64,000 bases of DNA from Methanocorpusculaceae archaeon UBA425. Lineage in GTDB: Archaea; Halobacteriota; Methanomicrobia; Methanomicrobiales; Methanocorpusculaceae. Every line of letters starts with the position of its first letter. The stretch's first letter is position 1. Below, one piece after another: positions 43,146-51,642 of the stretch. The stretch covers positions 1 to 64,000 of the forward strand of contig DAWV01000002.1 of NCBI GenBank assembly GCA_002506085.1, read 5' to 3'. Below the pieces are notes generated by a model that was given only the letters and a program-made list of their open reading frames with translations, searched no databases and had not been told where the DNA came from. The position numbers were made by a program, and so were the translations under genes.

Positions 43146-44276
43146 ATGTTGCCTCTCTCAGAAAACATAGCCTCAGTTCCCCAGTCTGCGACCATGGCTA
43201 TGAACAACCGTTCAAAAGAGATGATTGCCAAAGGAATCGATGTCATCAGCCTCGCTGTAGGCGAGCCGGACTTCAATACTCCCGCACATATCACCAAAGC
43301 CGCAATAGATGCCCTTAACCGCGGCGAAACACATTACTCCCCATCCCGTGGTATTGTGGAACTGACCAAAGCGATAGCGGATAAACTCAATAACGATAAT
43401 CACATTCCGGTCACGCAGAAACAGGTTCTCTGCACGAGCGGTGCAAAAGATGCCATCCGGATTACTATGATGGCATGCTTGAATCCGGGCGATGAGGTCA
43501 TTATTCTCAATCCGGCATGGGTTTCGTATGACCCCTGTGTGAAAATTGCACGGGGCACTCCGGTTCACCATCCGCTCAATGAAAACTTCCAGGTCGACGA
43601 ATCCCTCTTTGAAAAAATCACCGATAAAACCAAGATGATTATCGTCAACTCCCCCTCGAATCCGACCGGTTCGGTCCTTGAACGCTCATCACTCCGGATT
43701 CTTGCAGATGCCTGCATCGACCATGATCTTTACTGTCTATCGGATGAGATTTACGAGAAACTCATCTATGGAAAAGAGCACGTGTCAATCGGCTCTCTCC
43801 CTGATATGGCAGAAAGGACGATTACCGTCAATGGATTTTCCAAAGCTTACGCAATGACCGGGTGGAGACTCGGCTATCTCGCAGCGCCTGAGGGCGTAAT
43901 TTCCTATGCTGACAAAGTCATGCAGCATTCTGTTGGAAACGTAAACACCTTTGTCATGTGGGGGGGAGTTGCCGCTCTCACCGGAGACCAGACCTGTGTC
44001 GAATCCATGCGGAAAGAGTTCGAACAGCGGAAAAAATATGTCATCGGCAGACTTGCCGGTATGGGGCTGAAAACGGCTCCGGCAGACGGAGCGTTCTACG
44101 CATTCATCAACTGCGGCGGAGATGACAATGCCACGGCAAATCTCTGGCTGGACAAAGCCCATGTCGCGGCAACCCCCGGATTTGCATTCGGAGCACCCGG
44201 ATGGATTCGGATTTCCTACGCTGCATCCATGGAGCGGCTCGAAGAGGCACTCAACCGGATTGAGTCAGTGCTCTGA
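43146..44276 (+). CDS. Aspartate aminotransferase-like class I aminotransferase
   Basis: A 376-aa fold-type I aminotransferase. LAVGEPDFNTPAHI binds substrate, SGAKDAIR the phosphate, NSPSNPTG the conserved NPTG block, and the PLP lysine is in GFSKAYAMTGWRLGYLA. It is like the AspC/AAT-alpha branch, probably aspartate or a broad-specificity enzyme. The ATG at 43146 is chosen since the family N-terminus LPLSENIASVP follows; 43125 adds seven residues. Confidence 0.9.
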   Translation: MLPLSENIASVPQSATMAMNNRSKEMIAKGIDVISLAVGEPDFNTPAHITKAAIDALNRGETHYSPSRGIVELTKAIADKLNNDNHIPVTQKQVLCTSGAKDAIRITMMACLNPGDEVIILNPAWVSYDPCVKIARGTPVHHPLNENFQVDESLFEKITDKTKMIIVNSPSNPTGSVLERSSLRILADACIDHDLYCLSDEIYEKLIYGKEHVSIGSLPDMAERTITVNGFSKAYAMTGWRLGYLAAPEGVISYADKVMQHSVGNVNTFVMWGGVAALTGDQTCVESMRKEFEQRKKYVIGRLAGMGLKTAPADGAFYAFINCGGDDNATANLWLDKAHVAATPGFAFGAPGWIRISYAASMERLEEALNRIESVL

Positions 44277-44387
44277 TATTTCGGTATATCTCCTCCCTTT
44301 TTTTCTTCGGCGCGTATGGGGTATCTGGCATAGAGTCAGCATGATACTCCGCGTATACATCCCAAATATCTCCTTTAAATAATAATG

Positions 44388-44395
44388 TTTATATA
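44388..44395 (+). promoter_or_regulatory. Promoter of the thermosome gene
   Basis: TTTATATA in an AT-rich tract, preceded by TTTAAATAATAAT, is a strong archaeal TATA box about 63 bases before the start codon. A leader hairpin (ACCCCG/CGGGGT, 44425-44442) and a GGTGA ribosome site (44446-44450) follow. Confidence 0.65.
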
Positions 44396-44457
44396 GAACT
44401 ACTAAACAACATATTCCATACATTACCCCGCTAAAACGGGGTATAGGTGATTATACT

Positions 44458-46113
44458 ATGTCAGCACAACTTGGCGGACAGCCAATTTTAATCCTGAAAG
44501 AAGGAAGCTCCCGGACACGTGGTCGGGATGCACAGAGTATGAATATCGCAGCCGCAAAAGCAGTAGCCGGTGCGGTAAGATCTACCCTTGGTCCGAAGGG
44601 CATGGACAAGATGCTTGTCGACACAATCGGTGATGTTGTTATCACAAACGATGGTGTCACGATTCTTAAAGAGATGGATATTGAACACCCCGCAGCAAAG
44701 ATGATGGTTGAGGTCGCAAAGACCCAGGACGACGAAGTCGGAGACGGAACCACCACTGCAGTCATCATTGCAGGCGAACTCTTAAAGAAAGCAGAAGAGC
44801 TTCTTGAGATGGACATTCACCCGACCGTCATCACCCTCGGATACAGACAGGCTGCCGAGAAAGCACAGGAACTTCTCAAGACAATCGCAATCGATGTCAA
44901 AGCAAAAGACACCGCCCTTCTTGCCAAGATTGCAGCTACTGCAATGACTGGTAAGAATGCAGAAGCATCCAAAGAGAAACTCTGTGACTTAATCGTCCGT
45001 GCAGTCTCCCTTATTGCAGACGCAGATGGAACTGTTGACACGGAAAACGTCAAAGTCGAGAAACGTGTCGGCGGCTCAATCAATGAGTCTGAGATTGTCG
45101 AAGGTATGATCATCGACAAGGAACGTGTCCACCCCGGCATGCCGAAGACGGTCAAGAACGCAAAGATTCTCCTTCTTAACGCAGCTGTTGAATACAAGAA
45201 GACCGAAGTCGACGCAGAAATCTCCATCACTTCCCCGGACCAGCTCCAGTTATACCTCGATGAAGAAGAGCGTATGATTAAAACCATCGTCGAGAAAGTC
45301 AAAGCATCCGGCGCAAATGTTCTGTTCTGTCAGAAAGGTATCGACGACATTGCACAGCACTATCTCTCCAAAGCAGGTATCTTTGCAACCCGCCGTGTAA
45401 AGAAATCCGATATGGAGAAACTTGCACGTGCAACCGGTGGATCGCTTATCTCCTCGATTGACGCAATCTCCGGCGACGAACTTGGTATCGCAGGTCTTGT
45501 TGAAGAGCGCAAGGTCGGCGGCGAAGAGATGATCTTCGTTGAGAAATGCAAGAACCCGAAGGCAGTCTCCATCATCATCAAAGGCGGAACCGAGCACGTT
45601 GTTGACGAGCTTGCCCGTGCACTTGAAGATGCACTCCGTGTAGTCGCATGTGTAGTTGAAGACAAGAAGGTTGTTCCCGGAGGAGGCGCACCGGAAGTTG
45701 AGCTTTCACTCAGACTCCGTGAATATGCATCCACTGAGGGCGGTCGTATCCAGCTCGCAATCGAAGCATTCGCAGGCGCACTCGAAATCATCCCGAGAAC
45801 CCTTGCAGAGAATGCAGGTCTCGACCCGATTGACAAACTCGTTGAGCTCCGTGAAGCCCACGAGAAAGGCAAGAAGACCTTCGGTCTCGATGTCTATGAA
45901 GGTAAAGCAGTCGACATGTGGGAAGCAGGCGTTGTCGAGCCGCTCCGTGTGAAGACCCAGGCAATTTCCTCCGCAGCAGAAGCAGCCGTCATGATTCTCA
46001 GAATCGACGATGTTATCGCATCCGCAAAGTCAGCCGGACCATCACCCGAAGAGATGGCGGCAATGGGCGGCGGCATGGGCGGAATGGGCGGCATGCCCCC
46101 GGGAATGATGTAA
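44458..46113 (+). CDS. thsA: Thermosome subunit (group II chaperonin)
   Basis: A 551-aa chaperonin that folds proteins in a double-ring complex. MNIAAAKAVAGAVRSTLGPKGMDKML opens the ATPase domain, VGDGTTTAVIIAGELL is the catalytic phosphate loop, and VVPGGGAPEVELSLRLR lies near the end. The C-terminus is the usual GGMGGMGGMPPGMM tail, which fills the cavity. It has a strong promoter and a structured leader, and is monocistronic. Codon use is biased, as for a highly expressed gene. Confidence 0.97.
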   Translation: MSAQLGGQPILILKEGSSRTRGRDAQSMNIAAAKAVAGAVRSTLGPKGMDKMLVDTIGDVVITNDGVTILKEMDIEHPAAKMMVEVAKTQDDEVGDGTTTAVIIAGELLKKAEELLEMDIHPTVITLGYRQAAEKAQELLKTIAIDVKAKDTALLAKIAATAMTGKNAEASKEKLCDLIVRAVSLIADADGTVDTENVKVEKRVGGSINESEIVEGMIIDKERVHPGMPKTVKNAKILLLNAAVEYKKTEVDAEISITSPDQLQLYLDEEERMIKTIVEKVKASGANVLFCQKGIDDIAQHYLSKAGIFATRRVKKSDMEKLARATGGSLISSIDAISGDELGIAGLVEERKVGGEEMIFVEKCKNPKAVSIIIKGGTEHVVDELARALEDALRVVACVVEDKKVVPGGGAPEVELSLRLREYASTEGGRIQLAIEAFAGALEIIPRTLAENAGLDPIDKLVELREAHEKGKKTFGLDVYEGKAVDMWEAGVVEPLRVKTQAISSAAEAAVMILRIDDVIASAKSAGPSPEEMAAMGGGMGGMGGMPPGMM

Positions 46114-46253
46114 CTATCATCCTCCGCTATCATAAATACTATCCATCACCCATTTTTTAGTCAGTCAGTTTTTACCTGGAACGGAGAGCAAAGCGGCAGG
46201 AAACACCGGGTCGCGATTCCGTAATCCACGAAAAAAGGAGATATTATCAGAAA

Positions 46254-47666
46254 TTATACTTTTGACGGGCGGGAATAGGAATCAACCATGGTAATTCCGC
46301 GCTTTTCCTCTTCTTCCCCATCGATTGCCACAGGATATTTCCCTGTAAGGCAGCCGAGACAAAGGTCTTCCCGCGGAATCCCGATTGCCTCGATAAGTCC
46401 CTCGAGCGAAATATGCGCGAGACTGGTTGCCTGAATCTCTTTTTCGACTTCAGCAACGGGTTTCATTGACGCAATCAGTTCACTGCGGGTGGGGAAATCC
46501 GTTCCAAGATAACACGGCGCGATGATTTGCGGGGATGCAATACGGAGATGAATCTCTTTCGCCCCGAACTCGCGCACAAGTGACAGAATCTTCTTCGATG
46601 TCGTCCCTCTCACAATACTGTCGTCTACAAGGACAACGGATTTATCTTTGATATGTCCGCGGACTGGATTCAGTTTCATTCTGACGGCGATTTCACGTTT
46701 TTCCTGCGAGGGCATAATAAATGTCCGTCCCGTGTATCGGTTTTTAATCAGAGCCTCTCTGAATGGAATCCGTGATTCACGCGAATAGCCGGTCGCCGCT
46801 GCGGTGCCTGAATCAGGGACTGGTGATATCAGATCCGCTTTTGCCGGCGCCTGTTTTGCGAGAAGTTCTCCGGTCCGTCTTCGTACATCGTAAACAGACA
46901 CGCCGTCGATGATAGAATCGGCTCTTGCGAAGTAAATATACTCAAACACGCAGTGGGCACATGACTTCGCCTTCATCATCTTTCTGGAATAGACTGTCCC
47001 ATCCTCAAGCCGGACGCTCTCTCCGGGAACAACATCCCTCACAAATATTGCTCCGACTGAATCAAGAGCAACACTTTCCGAAGCCAGGATAAACCCGCCG
47101 TTTTCTATTTTACCAAGGCATAATGGTTTTATTCCAAGCGGGTCGCGGAACGCATACAAAATACCGTCCAGCATAAAGATAACTGCATATGAACCGCGAA
47201 TCATCCGCATACAGTAACTTACCGCCTCATCCGGCGTGTGATCATGAATAATCTCGTTTGCAAGAATTGCGGCTATGACCTCGGTATCCGATGTCGTGGA
47301 AAAAATGTGTCCGCGTCCTTCGTATTCATATCGGAGTTCATTCGTGTTTACCAGATTCCCATTATGGACGAGGGACAGCACATGTCCCCTGAACATAAAA
47401 TGAAACGGCTGAATATTTTCAGGCTTCGAGCCTCCGGTTGTCGGATACCGGACATGCCCGATACCCGTCTTCCCTGCAAGGCTCTCGAGGATGGGTCCGT
47501 TGAACACTTCGGAGACAAGTCCGTATCCTTTGTGTTTCTGTACGGATTTACCATCATACGTAAATATGCCCGCGCTCTCCTGCCCTCTATGCTGGAGTGC
47601 ATATAAAGCCCAGTACAATGACACCGATACGTTTGGTGTATCAGTTATTCCCGCAATTCCGCACAT
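46254..47666 (-). CDS. purF: Amidophosphoribosyltransferase PurF
   Basis: First enzyme of purine synthesis. It starts MCGIAGI, with Cys2 as the N-terminal nucleophile after methionine removal and no propeptide. HRGQESAGI, GHVRYPTTGG and SLVHNGNLVN build the glutaminase, and VVLVDDSIVRGTTSKKIL is the PRPP-binding loop. CLGCLTGKYP near the C-terminus is part of the cysteine set that binds the 4Fe-4S cluster in many PurF proteins. 470 aa is normal. Confidence 0.96.
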   Translation of the reverse strand: MCGIAGITDTPNVSVSLYWALYALQHRGQESAGIFTYDGKSVQKHKGYGLVSEVFNGPILESLAGKTGIGHVRYPTTGGSKPENIQPFHFMFRGHVLSLVHNGNLVNTNELRYEYEGRGHIFSTTSDTEVIAAILANEIIHDHTPDEAVSYCMRMIRGSYAVIFMLDGILYAFRDPLGIKPLCLGKIENGGFILASESVALDSVGAIFVRDVVPGESVRLEDGTVYSRKMMKAKSCAHCVFEYIYFARADSIIDGVSVYDVRRRTGELLAKQAPAKADLISPVPDSGTAAATGYSRESRIPFREALIKNRYTGRTFIMPSQEKREIAVRMKLNPVRGHIKDKSVVLVDDSIVRGTTSKKILSLVREFGAKEIHLRIASPQIIAPCYLGTDFPTRSELIASMKPVAEVEKEIQATSLAHISLEGLIEAIGIPREDLCLGCLTGKYPVAIDGEEEEKRGITMVDSYSRPSKV

Positions 47667-47699
47667 GCAGAAAAGAATTGGTTTTATTCAGATATAGGT

Positions 47700-48200
47700 T
47701 TAACAGACGAAGACCGCCGTGGACACCACGGTTGTCCAGGTTCCATCCTCGTTTGTATCGGCCTCAATACTGATATTGCTCGTTTTGAGTATCTTTCCGC
47801 CCGAACTTTGCATGATTGTATAGAGCATTGTCCGTGCGAGCTCCTCGGCATACTCCCCGCATGCTTTTTCTGACATTCCGATACAGTGATGCTCTGATAT
47901 ATATCCGTGCTGTCTGTCATGAATCGCGGGAACGGCGAGTCCGATTGCTGCTGATATCTTCTGGCAGGGAACGTTTGAGGACTCGCGTGCCATTACACAA
48001 TATACTATTTCGCCAGGATTCAGACATGCGAGTCCCTCCTCGCGCGAGACAATTTCCGCATCGGGCGGCATAATCGAAGATACATAAACAAGATTGAAGG
48101 GGGCAATTCCTGCATTTCTGAGAGCCATCTCAAAGGAAACCAGTTCCTCTTTATGAACACCCCTGCCTCTGGTGAAGAATACTTTTCCTGGAACGACCAT
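47700..48200 (-). CDS. pdaD: Pyruvoyl-dependent arginine decarboxylase
   Basis: Makes agmatine from arginine, the first step to polyamines and to agmatidine for tRNA-Ile2. The 166-aa proenzyme begins VPGKVFFTRGRGVHKEEL; self-cleavage should occur within VYVSSIMPPDAE between the two serines to give the pyruvoyl group. CVMARESSNVPCQKI is typical. It lies 33 bases before purF on the same strand and may be co-transcribed. Confidence 0.95.
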   Translation of the reverse strand: MVVPGKVFFTRGRGVHKEELVSFEMALRNAGIAPFNLVYVSSIMPPDAEIVSREEGLACLNPGEIVYCVMARESSNVPCQKISAAIGLAVPAIHDRQHGYISEHHCIGMSEKACGEYAEELARTMLYTIMQSSGGKILKTSNISIEADTNEDGTWTTVVSTAVFVC

Positions 48201-48388
48201 TATAGATAACTGGTCTCTTTACCTATCATTTAAGAATTGTGTTTCAGGACCTGGGGGCATCGAGAAATGGATGAATTAATGAAGGAGCATATCCCATTAA
48301 TTGCTACGTACAATTACTCACCCTGAATGGATTTATATCCGGGATCTGGGTAATTTGAATAATGTACGGATGAATGAGGGTTAATTTG

Positions 48389-50605
48389 ATGGAGAACTCA
48401 GTAGTTGACAGTATTTTAGCGGCAAGGTATTACCGCACGGGTGAAACGTCTTTTGAAGATGTGTGTAGAAGAGTTGCAGATGCATTAGGCGAGACGCCGG
48501 AGGAGACGAAGGAATACTATGATGCAATGTTTTCCCTGTCGTTCCTTCCGAACTCTCCCACGCTGATGAATGCAGGGACACCTCTTGGTCAGCTGTCAGC
48601 CTGTTTTACGCTGCCAGTGAATGATTCCCTGCCGGAAATCTTCGATGCGGTTCGCTGGGGGGCAATTATTCATCAGTCGGGAGGAGGAACAGGATACAAC
48701 TTCTCCCATCTCCGCCCGGAAGGAGCTCCCGTCAGATCTACGGACGGTGTAGCCTCCGGACCGGTTTCATTCATGCGTGTGTTTAATGCCGCGACCGATG
48801 TCATCAAGCAGGGCGGAAGAAGGCGCGGGGCGAATATGGGAATTCTTAATGTCTGGCATCCGGACATCATGAAGTTCATCCGAAGCAAAGCCAAAGAAGG
48901 TGACTTCAGTAACTTCAATATCTCGGTCATGGTCTCGGATGATTTCATGAATCATATCGTGCATGGCGAGATGAATAAAGTCTGGGTTACCGGCACGGAC
49001 GGAGCGGGAATCACTGTTGGTGACATTTGGGACGGAGTCGTCGAAGGTGTCTGGAAAAACGGTGAACCGGGAATTCTCTTCTACGACACCATCAACCGGA
49101 AAAACCCCACCCCGGAACTCGGGGAAATCGATACCACCAACCCCTGCGGCGAACAGCCGCTTCTTCCCTTTGAATCCTGTGTTCTCGGAAGTATCAATCT
49201 TGCAAAATTCATCCGCGCAGACGGTCTGAACTACGAAGCCCTCGATAAAATGACCAGAATGGGTATCAGGTTCCTTGACGCCGTCATTACCAAAAATGTT
49301 TTTCCGATTTCGGAAATCCGTGACGCAACCAACCGTACGAGAAAAGTCGGGCTCGGTCTGATGGGTGTTCACGATGCAATGCTGATGCTCAGAATCCCCT
49401 ACGATTCTGAAGCCGGCAGAAACTTCTGTACCGAAGTCATGGAGAGAATAAATCGTGTCGCCGTTGAGGAGTCCATAATTCTCGGTAAAGAGAAAGGAAC
49501 CTTCCCTGCATACAAAGGCAGTGTCTGGGATAAGCAGGGTCTTGTCATGCGAAATGCGGCTCTGACGACCATTGCCCCGACGGGGACCATCTCGCTTCTT
49601 GCAGGATGCTCTTCAGGTATTGAGCCTGTCTTCTCCTTCGCATACACGCGCCGGAACACGGTCGGCAAAACTTTCGTTATGGTCCATCCGTATTTCGAGT
49701 CGGAACTCCTGCGCATAATCGATGCAATGGGATATACCGGTCCCGAAGCTGATGCAAAGCGTGACGAGGTCATCAACCATGTTCATGAAAAGGGCACTAT
49801 CCAGGATCTTGACTGGCTCCCCGACTCGTTCCGTGCAGTCTTCAAGACCGCCCTCGACATTGGCTGGAAAGACCATGTCCTTATGCAGGCTGCGTTCCAG
49901 CAGCATGTTCACGCCTCAATTTCCAAAACCATCAACATGCCGGCCTATGCTGCAAAAGAAGATGTCGCACAGGCAGTTATTCTCGCATGGCAGGAAGGAA
50001 TTAAAGGCATGACCCTTTACCGAACCGGATCCCGGGAAGATGTGGTATTGGCTCTGGAAAAGCAGGAGAAACCTGCCGAGCCTGTGGTGACTACTGAAAG
50101 TAAGACGGAGCCGTCTCTCGTCCAGCAGTTGCCCTTTAACCGCCCGCGGGAACTGGTGGGAAGAACCTTCCTTGCCCAGTCCGGATGCTGTCGTCTGTAT
50201 ATCACCATCAACTCAATGAACGGCAAACCAATCGAGGTGTTTATCCGGACGGTCGGAGCCGGATGTGAAGCGAGCAGCAATGCTCTCGGACGGAGTATCA
50301 GCACAGGTCTCCAGAATGGTGTGCCCTATGAAAAGTTCGTCAAGCAGTTCGGTAAAGTGAGCTGTGTCTCGGCTATCAAGAATAAAAAATCCGAGGGTAT
50401 TTCCTGTGCCGATGTGGTTGGGAAATGCATCGAACTTGCAGCAACCAATCAGGCAATCACCACGCTGGACAACTGGTCCTTTACGCCTGTTCTTCCCGGA
50501 GAAAAGAAGAATCCATCCTGTCCCGAGTGCGGTCAGCCGCTTGATTTCGGCGAAGGCTGCAACCAGGGAATCTGCAAAAACTGCGGGTGGAGCGGCTGTA
50601 GTTAA
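48389..50605 (+). CDS. nrdJ: Adenosylcobalamin-dependent ribonucleotide reductase (class II)
   Basis: Reduces ribonucleotides to deoxyribonucleotides with B12. The catalytic domain shows LPNSPTLMNAGTPLGQLSACF, SGGGTGYNFSHLRP, NPCGEQPLLPFESC with the CxE radical pair, and APTGTISLLAGCSSGIEP. After it come a TSCPD-type domain (about residues 580-690) and a C-terminal zinc ribbon CPECGQ...CKNCGWSGC. The ATG at 48389 has a GAGGG at 48377-48380; the frame from 48374 is less well supported. A TATA-like TTTATATCC lies at about 48329. Confidence 0.95.
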   Translation: MENSVVDSILAARYYRTGETSFEDVCRRVADALGETPEETKEYYDAMFSLSFLPNSPTLMNAGTPLGQLSACFTLPVNDSLPEIFDAVRWGAIIHQSGGGTGYNFSHLRPEGAPVRSTDGVASGPVSFMRVFNAATDVIKQGGRRRGANMGILNVWHPDIMKFIRSKAKEGDFSNFNISVMVSDDFMNHIVHGEMNKVWVTGTDGAGITVGDIWDGVVEGVWKNGEPGILFYDTINRKNPTPELGEIDTTNPCGEQPLLPFESCVLGSINLAKFIRADGLNYEALDKMTRMGIRFLDAVITKNVFPISEIRDATNRTRKVGLGLMGVHDAMLMLRIPYDSEAGRNFCTEVMERINRVAVEESIILGKEKGTFPAYKGSVWDKQGLVMRNAALTTIAPTGTISLLAGCSSGIEPVFSFAYTRRNTVGKTFVMVHPYFESELLRIIDAMGYTGPEADAKRDEVINHVHEKGTIQDLDWLPDSFRAVFKTALDIGWKDHVLMQAAFQQHVHASISKTINMPAYAAKEDVAQAVILAWQEGIKGMTLYRTGSREDVVLALEKQEKPAEPVVTTESKTEPSLVQQLPFNRPRELVGRTFLAQSGCCRLYITINSMNGKPIEVFIRTVGAGCEASSNALGRSISTGLQNGVPYEKFVKQFGKVSCVSAIKNKKSEGISCADVVGKCIELAATNQAITTLDNWSFTPVLPGEKKNPSCPECGQPLDFGEGCNQGICKNCGWSGCS

Positions 50606-50635
50606 CCGTCTCAGCTGCAGCTTTTCCTTTTTTTT

Positions 50636-51616
50636 ATGCGGCAGATTTCCTCTCCCTTCCCGAGCAACGGGAAAACCTGTGATGCCGATCTTTTTCTCCC
50701 GGAGAGCGCAGTCCGTCCTCCTGTCATAATCATCACCCATGGGCTGGGTCATCCCCGTTTTATGGCGACCATGCGGTATGCAGGACATCTGATAGAAAGC
50801 GGGTATGCCGTATTTTTATTTGATTACCGGAATTATGCATTTTCTGAGGGAGATATCCGGAATCTGGTCGACCCTGTATCTCAGCTGGATGACATTCGTG
50901 CGGCTCTCGTGCATATCCGGTCTCTGGATTTTATTGATACGACGAGAATCGTTCTCTGCGGCATCTCGCTTGCCGGGGGTTATGCTCTTTCGATTGCGGC
51001 AGAGGATAAGGAGATTACCGGTGTAATCTGTATGATTCCTGTTATCTGTCCGGCAGCCTGTTTCAAAAGCAAAGGCATTCTGTATTCGCTGCCCTACTGC
51101 CTTCTTACCTGGTATGACAGAATCCGGGCAAAACTCGGAGTAAAACCGTTTTATCTTCCGATGATTATTTCACCTGATCATCTGAAGGATTTTCAGAACC
51201 CGGATTTTTACCCCGGGTATGCGTTTGACTGTCCATCCGTTCGTGCAAAGAAGTCTGTGCATTTTGTCGGAATAACTAATCTGTCTACCGGCAGGTCCAT
51301 TGTATGGAATAATCTGGTTCCGTTTCGTTCGATGAAAAATATTCTCCAGTATGAGGCAGTAACCGCTCTTCCTGAGGTCACGTGCCCGGTTCTGGTTATT
51401 GCCGCCGAACAGGATACCATCATGCCGTTTAACCTCCTGAAACAGAAGCTGGCCGGTTGTTCCAGCGCGGAGGTCATATCCTATACAGGCAATCATTTTA
51501 ACGTGGCGGATTCCCGGGTTTGCGACCGGATGATGCCGGAGATTATGCGTTTTCTGGAAAAAAGCGGATTAATGCATGCAGGGAGTGCGGGTAAAACTGA
51601 AATCCATCACGTATGA
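50636..51616 (+). CDS. Alpha/beta hydrolase
   Basis: A 326-aa alpha/beta hydrolase of the dienelactone hydrolase/X-Pro peptidase-like type. The oxyanion region is ITHGLGHPR, the nucleophile serine is in LCGISLAGGYAL, the acid lies in VIAAEQDTIMP, and the histidine in YTGNHFNV. No signal peptide. Substrate unknown; ester or peptide bonds are likely. It follows nrdJ by 31 bases and converges on the helicase gene. Confidence 0.87.
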   Translation: MRQISSPFPSNGKTCDADLFLPESAVRPPVIIITHGLGHPRFMATMRYAGHLIESGYAVFLFDYRNYAFSEGDIRNLVDPVSQLDDIRAALVHIRSLDFIDTTRIVLCGISLAGGYALSIAAEDKEITGVICMIPVICPAACFKSKGILYSLPYCLLTWYDRIRAKLGVKPFYLPMIISPDHLKDFQNPDFYPGYAFDCPSVRAKKSVHFVGITNLSTGRSIVWNNLVPFRSMKNILQYEAVTALPEVTCPVLVIAAEQDTIMPFNLLKQKLAGCSSAEVISYTGNHFNVADSRVCDRMMPEIMRFLEKSGLMHAGSAGKTEIHHV

Positions 51617-51642
51617 TCCCATATATCTGTACATTTATTCTC